DNA of 64,000 nucleotides from Siphonodentalium dalli (GCA_032622095.1 CP136067.1:53857899-53921898), one strand, 5' to 3'; numbered from the stretch's first letter, positions 47,498 through 59,222 are shown. Translations and numbers: made by a program. The notes: generated from the sequence alone by a model not told the origin.

Positions 47498-48107
47498 TCT
47501 ATTATATATTTTGGAAGATATGTGTGTCTGTCTGTCTGTCTGTGTGTTCGCGATAAACTCGAAAATGGCCCACCCGATTTCGATGAAACTTGGTATGTGG
47601 GGGTATTTTCGGCCGGGGACGAACATAGGCATATTAATTTGTCCGTGCGACGTCACCTTGACTTTGAAATCGGGTCATTTCAAGGTCAAACGATCGAATA
47701 TCACGGGATTTCGATGAAACTTGGTATGTGGGGGTACTTTCATATGGCGAGTCTCATAAGCATATTCATTTGCCCGTGCGACGTTATCTTGACCTTGAAA
47801 TCGGGTAACTTCAAGGTCAAATCGCCAATTTTGATGGGATTTCGACGAAATTTGATACGTGGGGTTACTTTTGTCCACTGATTGTTTTGGACGGGTCCAA
47901 TCGTGACCCCGACCAGACCTTGACCTTCAAAATGATCAATTCAAGGTCAAATCGGGTAAAACCGGATGGATTTCGACGGGCACGTTTGTCGGGTACTTTT
48001 GTCCGGGCAGTGTTTTTGGACTGGTCAAATCGTGATCCCACTTGACCTTGACCTTCAAAATGGACAATTCAAGGTCAAAGCCCGGACGAAGTCGGGTCAC
48101 CTTCTAG
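47498..48107 (+). mobile_element. Helitron-like unit 2 (610 bp)
   Basis: Starts at the TC immediately after CTAG of unit 1 and is very similar to it throughout, ending in the same hairpin and CTAG (48104-48107). No extra base lies between units. Confidence 0.8.
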
Positions 48108-48708
48108 TCTATTATATACATTTGTATTTTGGAAGATCTGTGTGTCTGTGTGTCTGTGTGTTCGCGATGAACTCGAAAACGGCGAAGCCGATTTCGATGA
48201 AACTTGGTATGTGGGGGGTATTTTCGGCCGGCGGGTGGCATGGGCCTATTAATTTGTCCGTGCGACGTGACCTTGAACTTGAAATCGGGTCATTTCAAGG
48301 TCAAACGCCCGAATATCACGGGATTTCGATGAAACTTGGTATGTGGGGGTACTTTCTTATGGCGAGTCTCATAAGCATATTCATTTGCCCGTGCGACGTG
48401 ACCTTGACCTTGAAATCGGGTAACTTCAAGGTCAAATCGCCAATTTTGATGGGATTTCGACGAAATTTGATACGTGGGGTTACTTTTGTCCACTGATTGT
48501 TTTGGACGGGTCCAATCGTGACCCCGACCAGACCTTTACCTTCAAAATGATCAATTCAAGGTCAAATCGGGTAAAACCGGATGGATTTCGACGGGCACGT
48601 TTGTCCGGCAGTGTTTTTGGACTGGTCAAATCGTGACCCCACTTGACCTTGACCTTCAAAATGGACAATTCAAGGTCAAAGCCCGGACGAATTCGGGTCA
48701 CCTTCTAG
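48108..48708 (+). mobile_element. Helitron-like unit 3 (601 bp)
   Basis: Same structure, with a few bases inserted near the 5' end ('ttatatacatttgtatttt') and GAATTCGGGT in the 3' hairpin, which weakens its stem. Ends CTAG at 48705-48708. Confidence 0.8.
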
Positions 48709-49505
48709 TCTATTATATATTTTGGAAGAGCTGTGTGTTTGTATGTGTGTTTGTGTGTGTTCGCGATGGACTCGAACACGGCTGGACCGATTTCGACCAA
48801 ACTTGGTATGTGGGGGGTATTTTCGGCCGGGGGGTGGCATAGGCCTTTTGATTTTCAGATCCGAGGTCAACTTTTCACGTGCCGAGGTCAAATCTGTTTT
48901 TACGCTGTGTTACGGGACTTTCATTTGAGTTCGGTGCTTACAAATCGATTCGAAACAGCGCGAATAATAAAATGCCAGTCATAATAATGACACTGTGAGA
49001 ATCTTTCGTGTTTCCTCTTTCCAACGATATATAATGCGTATGTATCCGTTTTAGTTATCTGCCTCACTTATCAAGAAGAAGTGGTACTATCTTCCATCAG
49101 GATAAAAACAATGCGTAACTTCTATGACGTCGTTAGAGGTCATAATTAACGTTAGATCACGTTAACGCTTAACCGGCCGATGCATTTGACTGTTTCAGAC
49201 GTCTTGGCGATATCTCGGGCACCGATGCTAATTTATCTTTACGTTGAAACTTGATAATTAATGAGCGTGTGTATATGAGGTGCGTTTATATACTTGAGTG
49301 GAAATCAAATCGGGTTAAACTGGCGGATTTTTATGGACGAAATTTGAAGCATAGGGTATCTCGGTATCCGCTTGGCCGATTTCCCGGTATCCGCTTGGCC
49401 GATTTCCACCATTTTTGGGGTGTTGGTGTTTGACCCCACCTGACCTTGACCTTCAAAATGGTCAATTCAAGGTCAAAACCCGGACGAAGTCGGGTCACCT
49501 TCTAG
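48709..49505 (+). mobile_element. Helitron-like unit 4, divergent interior (797 bp)
   Basis: The 5' ~140 bp and the 3' ~80 bp (hairpin, then CTAG at 49502-49505 followed by T) match the other units. About 500 bp of the interior (48860-49350) are different. A 22-bp block 'cggtatccgcttggccgat' is duplicated near 49360-49405. Helitrons commonly differ in interior while sharing ends. Confidence 0.75.
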
Positions 49506-50390
49506 TACTATATATAGAGGTTATCAGAAGTTGGATCAGTTGCACAATGGCCAACAAAAACCCAAATTCAACTTGATAGAACAAGAAACTGCGCTATTGG
49601 AAAAATAAAATTTAATCAGGATTCCATCTACTGATACAACAAAATAAGAATAACTATGCAGAACTCAGCTGAAAATAAGCAATAAAATGAAAGCACACTT
49701 GACCATATGTGACATGGAAATAAAGATAATGGAATAAAATAGACTTTTGACAACGTAAAACATAAAATTTTAACATATAAATTGAAGGCCAGCCGGGCCA
49801 GCTTGAACAATTTCGAATTGTTTTCCAAGTTAATGTGGATCAGCTTGTACTGTTAATCACAGTATTAAACAAAGATTTTAAAGATTTTATCGTCACTGAT
49901 ATCGTGAGCAAAAAAGAAGTGAGATTGGGCTATCCATCCATATGTTATTCCCAATTATTACGAAGCCTATTACTTCAGGCAGTGGCTACCAGCCTGCCAT
50001 TACACGCTATAACATGTTTCCTCAGTTCTGGTTTCTGAGATGCCCCAAGAAGATTCATGCGGGTATATCATGGTTATGTTTGGTATTAGCATTATTCTTC
50101 AAACTGGGATGAACTGGGATGAACAGTTGTATTTCCACATGTTTTGATAAACAATTTGGTTCAAGCAATATATCACATAGCAAATATCAAAATATTAAAT
50201 AATCTGAAATGTGTTGTACCATGTAGTCTGTAGAATACTCAAATGTGATTATGTGACTAGATCATGTGACTATATATTATGAAAATGAATGTTAATAAAA
50301 TCTTGATTAATGACACTTATATGATAAATTCAAATAGTATCGTTATCTTTATTATGCACTGTTCTATTAAAATATCGCGCAATAAACTAT
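49506..50390. other. No recognisable feature
   Basis: AT-rich unique-looking DNA; frames of 60-67 codons without domains. Confidence 0.4.
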
Positions 50391-50600
50391 TTAGGGTGTG
50401 GGTGTCCAAAACTGACCGGAAAAAAATTCCTGAAACGGAAAAAAGGGTGGGTGTCCAAAATTGCCTGGAAAAAAAGGCCGGAAACGGAAGAAATTGGGTA
50501 GGTGGGTGGTCCGAGGCCGGAAAAAATTAATATGATCATACGTGCTTGGAATTTTTTTCCGACCCAACCCAACCCCCCCCCCCCCACCCCTGGTTAACAT
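50391..50600. repeat. Small G/C-run repeat with inverted ends
   Basis: Begins 'ttagggtgtgggtgtcc' and ends 'ccccccacccctggttaa', roughly complementary, with 'ggaaaaaaattcc' and 'ggccggaaa' blocks duplicated inside. It probably is a short hAT-like MITE, related in style to 32749-34287. Exact ends and target duplication are not clear. Confidence 0.4.
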
Positions 50601-50896
50601 AATTTTTCCTTACCAGTTTTCATTAGGATACATAAAGATACCACAGAAGACCAGCTCATGGACTAATATTAAATTTACAGAGGGTTTTTTTTCGCTGATA
50701 CAATATGATAATGTACATATATTTACTGTAGTAGTTTCATTGTTAGATAGTTATTCCGTTACCCCAATGTTATAACAGAGCAATTAGAATATTAAAAGAT
50801 GCCAGGTCCTATTCGACACCAAATTTGACAGAATCTCCTCGGTTAATTTTAAGCTTACCGGGCAAAAGGAAAATGAAAAAATTATTACCATTACCA
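50601..50896. other. No recognisable feature
   Basis: Short unique stretch without a supported gene. Confidence 0.35.
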
Positions 50897-51395
50897 TGCA
50901 TGATCATCACACCATATTATCAGCATTATCACTATCGTCACCAACATCATGGCCAGCATCATTATTACCATCGTCAACATCATTAACGCCAATACTTGAC
51001 CACCACCAAAACAACTGTCAATGTCAATATACACGTGACCACATTCACCCCACCATCATCATCATAATCATCACCACCATCATCGTCACTACCAACCTCG
51101 CCATCATCATCAAAATCACCATCGACATCATCACCATCATCACCATCATCACCATCATCACCATCATTGTCAACATCATCATTACCATGACCAGCACCAT
51201 CACCATCATCATGAACATGACCATCAACATCAACATAATCAGCATCATAATCAACTTCATTACCATCAACCTCATCAAAATCACCATCGACATCATCATC
51301 ATTATCAACATCATCACCATCACTATTATCATCGTCGTCGACGTCGTCGTTTCGTCGTCCTCGTCAGGAGTATCATCATGAGCGTCATCAACAGT
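50897..51395 (+). repeat. CAT/ATC-rich microsatellite
   Basis: 500 bp of imperfect (CAT/CAC)n, including 'catcaccatcatcacc' blocks. It gives long frames of I/T/N on one strand and M/V on the other, which are artefacts. It ends with 'gtcgtcgtc' triplets. Confidence 0.95.
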
Positions 51396-51473
51396 AAGTC
51401 AGTAACACCATCGCCGTCGTTTTAATATTATATAAACCTCATCGGAATAAGTTCAAACGACCTTATGCGTACG

Positions 51474-51961
51474 TTAAAGGTACTCAATCCGAACAGAGGG
51501 TCCCCATCTCAACAGATTCCAACAACAACAATCCGATCAGAGGGTCCTATATTACTATTTCTTTGGCTTTGGGGGTAAAAAATATTTGATTCGAGTCGAG
51601 GAACCCATCAAACAAAGCGCTGAGTTATTAGATATTGATTTTTGAAATTTGTTATGTTCTCGAGACGAGTACTAATAATTGCCGTCAATTTCGTATCCTG
51701 CGCGAGATGTGTACACCAAAACAATATTCAAACAGACAAGGATGGATAACTCTAAAATCAAGTGGTAATAATAACGCAATTTTGACTGAGTTCTGGGCCA
51801 GAAAGTATTCCCGATAATGAAAAATAATAGATTTCTAAAATCGATATCTAACAAATCTGAGCTTTTATGGGTGACTTCCTCGACTCGAATCAAATATTTT
51901 TGACCCCCGAAGCCATTGAAATAGTAATTGAGAGGAGTTTTATCGGATTGAGCCCCTTTAA
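51474..51961. mobile_element. TTAA-flanked MITE (488 bp)
   Basis: Starts TTAAAGGTACTCAATCCG and ends CGGATTGAGCCCCTTTAA, with TTAA at 51474-51477 and 51958-51961. The inner sequence 'gatggataactctaaaatca' is shared with the relative near 59590. Near both ends the segments 'gattcgagtcgag(g/a)a' are also inverted. Non-coding. Confidence 0.8.
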
Positions 51962-52514
51962 TAGCACACGTGGGCACATGTACCCGACAGATAAAAAAAC
52001 ATCCCGTATAGTGACCTATGTGTCGTCAGTCACTAGAAACACGATATCATCAACTATTTAGAGCATTCCGAAATATCAATTTGGTCTCCGCATAAATAAT
52101 ATAATGAAGTGACTTTAGTATATGTGGGTGGTTTTTCTTCTTCTCTTCAAATCAATACTTTTGAGCCGCAGGCGAAAAAATCGAAATGTTTGAAAACGGA
52201 TCCCAAGTGCAGCCGAAATTTCACCAAGCATTTGTCTCCCAACAATAGACTGCGGTTCATTGTGTTGTAGAATTCGCATATGCATTGTAAGGCGCCCTTA
52301 TACCATATGAAGACGCGCCCACACACGCCAAGAAGTTGTATGGGGCCTCGGCATTCTTCTTCAGAATATCAAGTCTCGCGTCCATCGACTTTGACATAAC
52401 TAACAATATAGCATCAATATAGGTCGTGGAAAAATATACCCTTTATCCATTTCGAATTGTACTATCGCAAAATACAATAACAATTTGAGCTTCCAAAGAA
52501 TATCTGATATACCC
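51962..52514. other. No recognisable feature
   Basis: Unique-looking DNA without a supported gene. Confidence 0.4.
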
Positions 52515-53095
52515 CTAATAGCAGTGCCAAAAAAGTGCGATCAAATTCGAAAAAGGGTCGTAACTCGTGTGAAAATAATTGGACAGAACCCATATTCGAA
52601 CTTGGACTGTATTTTTAGCTGGGAATTACACATACCAACATTTGTTCAGATCAAACAATCCAGAGTAGGTTATCGGCCGGAAACCAAAACTGTTAACGGA
52701 CGGTCAAATTCTAAGTCGAAAAAGAGCCGTCACTCATGTAAAAAAATAATCATATTGGAACTTGGCCTGTATATTTTTTTTACCTGAGAAATACACATAC
52801 TAACTTTGGTTCTGATCAAATAATCCAAACTGGAGTTATCGGTCGGAAACCAATAACGTTAACGGACGGACGATCGACGGACGGACGGATGATGAGACCA
52901 ACGGAATGGAAGTTATAATTGTGGGGCTTCCAGTTCGTGGGACCTTCGACAAGACTTCTATATTGTGTTCTTACGAACTGCCTCTTCTGAGACTAAATAA
53001 CAAAATACCAAGTTTCAAGGCGACTGAATATCCAAAAATAATGTTATCAACCCGAAACCAAACAAAATGGCACAAAAAAGGCCATTACTCCTGAC
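52515..53095 (+). repeat. ~185-bp tandem repeat, 2-3 units
   Basis: Two clear units (about 52515-52700 and 52705-52885) share 'attcgaaaaagggtcgt', 'gaacttgg(a/c)ctgtat', 'gatcaaa.aatcca' and 'gttatcgg.cggaaaccaa' with 'gttaacggacgg'. A third degenerate unit follows at 52985-53095. Similar 'ttatcggccggaaacc...ttaacggac' repeats are familiar to me from mollusc sequences. Confidence 0.75.
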
Positions 53096-53659
53096 AATTT
53101 AGGGGGAATTCAAAAATAAGGCATCTGTCCAGGAGTGTTCAAAAATGTCCATATCAAATCATGTATATGGGGTACAGGGACTTTTGTCTGAATCCAATTG
53201 TAACATTTATCATTGAGAGACTTAATAATGAGACAATATTTAAGAAAATTGTGGGACTTTCAATAAGTCTCATGAGCCAGAAAAAAGTCCCACAACAATG
53301 TCATCCCAGTTTGGGATCGTCGACCCTTGAAACACAACCTTGTAGATGGCGCCATTCGGGGCAGCTGTTATCCATCTGAGGAATTTATAATAGGATATTC
53401 CCGTTACATCGATTGTGGCACTTTGGTGGGAGGCATGCCCGCACAAGTACAGGGAGGTCAATCGAATAAGTAAATACTATCTCATGACTTATTGAGTGCT
53501 TTCTTTTGATCAGTCGAAGACACTGGGACGGAGAAATGCTTGTAGTTCAAAGACAATGCAATATCGAAAGCTAGCCACGGGGACGACCTCTTCTCAGGAT
53601 GGTGACTGCGTCGTATCCCTACAAATATTTATATCAATTAAGTGTTCGACCATTCTGTA
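53096..53659. other. No recognisable feature
   Basis: Unique-looking DNA without a supported gene. Confidence 0.4.
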
Positions 53660-54060
53660 AAAAATACCTGTGTTATAGCACTGAATGATACGTGGCGTGT
53701 CGTGAGATAGATGACCTCAGACGACTTAAATGGGGAAATATGAGCAATAACGAGCGTTCCTTATCAGCTTAGAAGTAGAAGATATGTAGGGAAATTGGTA
53801 CAGATGGGTCACCTGACCAGGGGTTTGTCATGGGATAGGCGGCTTTGATCTCAGATGACTTAAAGGGGGACTATTATCAGCCCAGACAATGTGGGAAATT
53901 GGTACACAAAAGTAAAATGATGTGGGGAATATCACGGGATAGGTGCTGTTGACCACAAATGACATAAAGGGGTATTAATAATTAGCAATAAAGAGCGTTT
54001 ATTATCAACTTAAATTATAATTGTAACTTTATCCGGAGAGTCGTGCAATAAGTGCTGTTT
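53660..54060 (+). repeat. Degenerate ~120-bp repeat, 3 units
   Basis: Blocks 'gggatagg.g..tttgatct', 'cagatgacttaaa.gggg' and 'agagcgttt.ttatcaactta' recur near 53700, 53830 and 53940. Non-coding. Confidence 0.6.
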
Positions 54061-54150
54061 ATCCCAGATATCTAATAATTATTTTTAATTAACTTGAAGG
54101 GCCACTAATAAATTACGCATTCTCCACCCGATCAACGCGGGATACCGCAG

Positions 54151-54438
54151 CTACAGAATAATAAAAACTGTATCTGGGAAGCAAGGAATCAAAGGTAATG
54201 GCAACACAGATGGAAGCAAGGCTACAGGACTCGCCCACGTCTGGTATATAGTTAAACAACCGTCAATATAGTAAAAAGACATATCCGTTAAGTATAAATG
54301 TTCTTTGTTCACATGCCTATTCATGACTGTAAAACTGGATGCAATACAAAAGGCTTTTCTTCGCGACAAGTGTGAACAAAATGTGATAGCAAGATACTTC
54401 GTCCATGAGATATTAATAACAAACACAGCAATGGCCAT
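54151..54438 (-). CDS. Unrecognised open frame, 95 codons, hydrophobic
   Basis: Minus frame with a hydrophobic start (MAIAVFVINISW), a basic-hydrophobic middle and a proline/leucine-rich end. It could be a membrane protein exon but shows no family motif. It lies 195 bp from another unassigned minus frame. Confidence 0.18.
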   Translation of the reverse strand: MAIAVFVINISWTKYLAITFCSHLSRRKAFCIASSFTVMNRHVNKEHLYLTDMSFYYIDGCLTIYQTWASPVALLPSVLPLPLIPCFPDTVFIIL

Positions 54439-54632
54439 AAAAGGTTCATTGTTCGAAGGATTCGCGGATATATAGAAGGAAGTATTGGCATCTAAATCAA
54501 TATGAAGTGTCTGGTTGCTGAAAAGTTTAATAGAAATTAAGAGAGAATGTGGACTGTTGAACGGTGTTAAAGTTCTAAAGAGATATATTTATGTCACATT
54601 AGACTATGCATATAGATCGAAATTAAAGGGGC

Positions 54633-54917
54633 CTATAAGGCACTCGCAGTAGGTATAAATGTACAAATAATATACAAGTCTATAAAAACATCAAAACAAA
54701 GAGGATAAAAATGCAGAAATAGATAAAGTTTGTTCTTATATTTATTATTTTTAGTTCTCCAATAACGAAATTTCGCGCGTTGAAGCCATTTGTGTATCTG
54801 TGGGAAGACATACGAAGACATTTGAAACTTCATAAGTTTACTTCGCACGTGCGGTTGAAAAACAGCTTGCTTTTCTCTTTCGCTACTTTCTTGTACCATT
54901 TCGTCTGTGTTGAACAC
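54633..54917 (-). CDS. Unrecognised open frame, 94 codons, basic
   Basis: Minus frame, charged and basic in the first 60 residues (EREKQAVFQPHVRSKLMKF; RAKFRYWRTKNNKYKNK), then hydrophobic. It is protein-like in composition, without a recognised domain. Chance or an isolated exon. Confidence 0.18.
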   Translation of the reverse strand: MFNTDEMVQESSEREKQAVFQPHVRSKLMKFQMSSYVFPQIHKWLQRAKFRYWRTKNNKYKNKLYLFLHFYPLCFDVFIDLYIICTFIPTASAL

Positions 54918-55094
54918 ACATTATATATACTTATATTTTAGTCGCTTTTTAGTCGGACAATGTTTACTGAATGTCATGTGCATTGCCAGCTGGATCTGAA
55001 TATTATGTTGGTGATTTGACACAAAAATAGCTTATATCAGACAAATAGCGTTCTTTAATAAGTATGTAACCAACGACGCTAGTTCCATTGCAAT

Positions 55095-56284
55095 CAGGGA
55101 TGTGGCTAGAGGGTCTCCGCTGGGGGGGTGTCCACCTTGGGAATTTCCAACTGCACCCCCCCCCCCTTGAGTCGGAATCACACCAACACAACTTTTTGCA
55201 TAATTCCATTTGCACCCCCCCCCCCTTGAGTCGTAATCGGAGTCGGAATCGCACCAACACAACTTTTTGCATAATTCCATATGCACCCCCCCCCTTTTAC
55301 CTCATGCTCAGGCCTAATTTCCTATATATTCATAAACCATGCTTCTATTTTCCCAGTATGAGAACATTAAGATATTTTAACCTGAAAATTGCCCCCAAAA
55401 AAACAACTAGTGATCTAATTCCAGACAAATGCACACAGCTACCGACAACAGACCAGGAAACACCGGGCCGACCATGGTTGTTTGGCCCGGTGTGAGAATT
55501 TTTTTTAAACTATACAAGAAAATCGCAAATCCTAGCATCTAGACTGGCCTCAACTGAAGCTTTCCTAGTGTTGGAAATTTCAAACCTCATGCTCCCCCTC
55601 AGGTTGGAAAATTCTTCAACTGATGACCATTTATGTCTACAAGTTTGACCAAATGTAGTAAAATATTGTTTTGCTAAACTAATTATCAGTTTTGTATTGG
55701 CCATGTGGATGGGACAATGACACACCGGGCCGACCATGGTTCGGCCCGGTGTGCGAAAATTTTGAAATCTGAACAAGAAAATCGCAAAATCCTAACATCT
55801 AGACTAGCCTCAAGCCTTCCTACTGTTGGAAATTTCAAACCCTACACCCCCACTTAGGTTGGAAAATTTCCAACTGATGACAATTCCAATGACAATGTTG
55901 ACCAATTGTATGACAATATTGTTTTCTTAAATTAACTAGAAGTTTTTGACTGGCCACGGGGGAGGGACCAGGACACAAGCTTTCCAAGTGTTGGAAATTT
56001 CCAACCTGTCACCCCCCTAAGGTTGGAAAATTTCCAACTGATGACCATTTCTGTCAAAATTTTTGACCAAAAATAGGAACATATGCAAATATTGGTCGAA
56101 AAACAATAAATTCCCCCCAATAAATTGTTTTATAATCAAACTACAAGAACATTTTCAACCTATTGTTGGTGTGAAATTTCGTTGTGGCAGGTATGAAATT
56201 TCCAACTATTGAAAATATAGCTCTCTGCTGGGGGGTGAGACACCCCCCCCCCCCACACCCCCCCCCCCTCTAGCCACATCCCTG
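55095..56284. mobile_element. hAT-like non-autonomous element with 8-bp target duplication
   Basis: Ends are CAGGGATGTGGCTAGAGGG and its exact reverse complement. ATTGCAAT is directly repeated outside (55087-55094, 56285-56292). CAG...CTG termini and an 8-bp duplication are hAT hallmarks. The interior carries repeated 'ggttggaaatttccaac' blocks, long C runs, and a ~260-bp internal duplication (55459 and 55719) that includes the strong palindrome CACACCGGGCCGACCATGGT. No transposase frame is present. Members of the same family lie at 7475, 9090, 10130, 21090, 44629 and 59846. Confidence 0.93.
55719..55757. repeat. GC-rich palindrome inside hAT-like element
   Basis: ACACACCGGGCCGA pairs with TCGGCCCGGTGTG around CCATGGT. 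An imperfect copy lies at 55459-55495 and a half copy at 8011-8029. It is a stable hairpin in either strand and unusual in its AT-rich surroundings. Confidence 0.75.
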
Positions 56285-56456
56285 ATTGCAATGGTAACTC
56301 GTGAAATTTCCAATTAAATTTCCTTCCATTCAATATTCGCATTCCGGTCGATTGGTACATCGATAGGAGCTGCTTTCCAAAACCGTTACAATGTTTATCT
56401 AAGCTTAATCTATCTCCAACTGAATCTAAAATATATTTTTCAGAAAGTGTGACATG

Positions 56457-57510
56457 AGAATCATCATCATCATGTTATATTATAAAGAGCGCCCATGCTA
56501 TCGTTCTAAAAATAAAAATCCGTCGATAAAAAAAGCGTTCTCGGTTTTTATCATTGTTTATCATATTTTATCATTGTTATCAGTTTTTCTTACATTCGTT
56601 AACAATTTTATATATTTTTATCTTTTGTTCTTACATTCTTTATCAAATTTTATAATTTTTTTCTCACATTCCTTGACAAATTTTTATCCTTTTTTATCAT
56701 TATTTCTTACATTCTTTAACATTTTTGTATTATTTTTTTTTCATTTTACTTACATTTTTTAAATTTGTTAGGCCAATGTATTCTCTTATATATATGTGAG
56801 GCGACCTATGGTCGACTGGCATATATAAGAGAATGCATTGGCACAGCGTTTTCGCAAAATTTCAGGAAGCCTCATCCATTAAAGGTACGGGCGGCGTTCG
56901 TTGCAGAAATATTAATATTTGTTCAAATCGCCATCAATAGAAGGAATATTAAAATATATATAGTTTTGTTCATATGCCAAACATAATCAGCGCGTAAATA
57001 GTATATTGTCTTCAAGACGTACGATGGTGTACGTAAACAAGAGCCTGCTCGTGTTACATAAATTGTGCTTCTGTTTACATAACACAGCGCAATTATATTG
57101 GTTAATAACACAAACATGATATAAACGCTCTTTATTATTTCCATATCAGGAAAACATTAACAAATAACGCTCTTAATGTTTACCATATCCGGATCTAAAC
57201 AAAAGCCAGGTAACGTTTTTTTTGCTTTTGTTTACATAACAAAGGGAACAAAATTGACAATAACATACTGTTTATGCCATATTTCTGATTGTCTATATTC
57301 TATATTCTTTCTGTTTATGGCGGTTTTTGACGGAGGTGAATATTATAACAGCATACCTACCACCAACGCCGCCCGTATCTTTAAAGAGTTAACACATCAG
57401 GGAAGCAAACTTCAAATAATGGTTATCATGTTATGTTATAATTAAAGAGCGCCCATGCTATCGTTCCCAAAATAAAAATGCAGTAGATAAAGAAGAGCGT
57501 TCTCGGTTAT
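56457..57510 (+). repeat. ~95-bp direct repeats flanking ~870 bp
   Basis: 'agagcgcccatgctatcgtt' and 'aaagcgttctcggtt' occur at 56485-56550 and again at 57443-57510. Between them are T-rich DNA and the hairpin at 56772. The arrangement could be short terminal direct repeats of an element or a segmental duplication. No reverse transcriptase or integrase is present. Confidence 0.5.
56772..56842. repeat. Hairpin MITE, 71 bp, copy 1
   Basis: GCCAATGTATTCTCTTATAT pairs with ATATAAGAGAATGCATTGGC across a short centre (GCGACCTATGGTCGAC). A second copy in opposite orientation is at 58016-58084. Confidence 0.85.
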
Positions 57511-57599
57511 GCATGATCTTTGGCATTCGTTTGCAACGTGGACTGATGGATGCTTTTGTGAATTTTCGCGATGCCTAACTGTGTCGTGCAAACGGCGGT

Positions 57600-57860
57600 G
57601 ATGGTCAAGCTGCAAAAACAGAGTTCAGTCCCCTCGCGCTAACCGATATCTGAACGCTGCCGGCATGTGTATTTTCTTAATTTTATTTTTAATGAAGTGT
57701 TTTGTCAGTTACAACTCATTCTGGCTTGATCTGGGCAATTTTCAAATGAATATGGACAGTTCAATTTCTCAGAATAATGCAGAATGAATTGTAACCTACA
57801 AAGGTCTAAAATAAATAAATGCGACATTTCTGAACTCTGCATGTAGCTTGGGTGATGGTA
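57600..57860 (+). repeat. Relative of the 58718 element, direct copy
   Basis: Shares 'cagagttcagtcccctcgc' (57619-57637), 'ttttgtcagttac', 'ttgatctg..caatttt.caaatgaat' and 'ataatgcagaatga.ttgtaac' with 58718-59021. Its right terminus is missing. Confidence 0.7.
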
Positions 57861-57963
57861 AGTATTTTTTTTTAATTTCCTTTCGTCTGGTACATGTAAG
57901 CTGAAAATGTTTTCTACAACATGTTGACTAATTTGGTATCAAAGCGGACAGTGCATTGTATCT

Positions 57964-58353
57964 TTAACCCTTTCAGTGCCAGGTCCGATTTTTTGTATCA
58001 ACCCATACACCCTGTGCCAATGCATTCTCTTATATATGCGAGTCGACCATAGGTCGCCTCGCATATATAAGAGAATGCATTGGCCTAACAATTTTTCATC
58101 ATTTGTTATTATTTTTTACAATTTTTATAATTTTTTCTTGTATTCTTTAACAGACTTATTTTGTAGGTTTAGTGCCAGGGAATCTTACGTTTTTCATGGG
58201 CATCAAAATTATTACTATGAATACTTGGTGATAAATTTGAGTTATAACATCCCCTAAGGTTTTCTCCAGTTTGTTTTTAAATTCGCTGTAGCATGCTTGA
58301 GCATACCCCAAAAAAGGCCGATTTTACAGACCCTGGCACTGAAAGGGTTTTAA
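57964..58353. mobile_element. MITE with AACCCTTTCAGTGCCAGG ends, hairpin nested inside
   Basis: AACCCTTTCAGTGCCAGG (57966) is mirrored by CCTGGCACTGAAAGGGTT (58332-58349). TTAA lies at 57964-57967 and, two bases beyond the right end, at 58350-58353, suggesting but not proving TTAA insertion. The interior contains the hairpin MITE at 58016. A 93-codon frame spans the hairpin and is not credible as a gene. Confidence 0.7.
58016..58084. repeat. Hairpin MITE, 69 bp, copy 2
   Basis: Near-perfect inverted repeat GCCAATGCATTCTCTTATAT...ATATAAGAGAATGCATTGGC, reverse-oriented relative to 56772. T-rich flank sequence is also shared in inverse, so more than the hairpin was copied. Confidence 0.87.
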
Positions 58354-58717
58354 AGGGTAACCGACCGGATGGGACAGTTCTCATTGAATCGGAAACCCAT
58401 AAGGCAATGACCACCGATAACTTCGATTCCTGAATAGTGTAGTGGTCTCCATAATGGGTTACTATATATAATATCATCAACTTCTCCGTGACATCAATCA
58501 ATACCGTCCATTGAACCAAGCCTTAAAATTTAGACTGTAAGTCTAAGCGTCAATAACACACTTCTTACTTCAAGGGGTTAGACTCCTTTTTAGTTGAATC
58601 TGTCAAGTTCGTATGATTCCGTTTATTGTGGTATATCCAGGACTCGAACAATTGATTTTGGTACGCACGGACTCAAAAACATTGAGTAGGATACCTAGGA
58701 TCATGCAAACGCTAAAG
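58354..58717. other. No recognisable feature
   Basis: Unique-looking DNA without a supported gene. Confidence 0.35.
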
Positions 58718-59021
58718 CAGAGTTCAGTACCCTCTCTACGCTGGTGCAACCAATGCCTTCACGTAGAAATATTGTAATCAATCGGGTATTATCAATACAG
58801 TACACGAAATACAATTAAATCTAACAGTTTTTATCTGAGACTTTTGTCAGTTACATTCTGGTTTGATTTGACCAATTTCCAAATGAATAGCATAGATCGG
58901 TTTCTCAGGATAATGCAGAATGATTTGTAACCGACTGAAGTCTTAAATAAAAAATGCGAGATTTCCTTGCATTCTGTATACGTGAGGGCAGTGACCAATA
59001 CAGCGAGGGGACTGAACTCTG
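58718..59021. mobile_element. 304-bp MITE with CAGAGTTCAGT ends
   Basis: CAGAGTTCAGTACCCTCTC at the left, GCGAGGGGACTGAACTCTG at the right. CAG/CTG termini suggest hAT type. No matching 8-bp flank is seen. Non-coding. Confidence 0.7.
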
Positions 59022-59135
59022 CCTTGCAATTTGAACTAGGTTAACCAATAATGTCATACGTGATACAATAGTATATAGTTGGCAATTTTCAGAATTTAAA
59101 AATATGTTTAACTAATTTCAAGTTTCATTTCAAGT

Positions 59136-59147
59136 ATATATATATAT

Positions 59148-59222
<75 letters not shown>

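Noticed and set aside
46760-48500. Frames of 117-176 codons repeating PISMKLGMWGYF
   Set aside because: They repeat with every Helitron-like unit, exist on both strands and are non-coding element sequence.
50896-51381. 161-codon I/T-rich frame and 95-codon M/V-rich frame
   Set aside because: Products of the CAT microsatellite.
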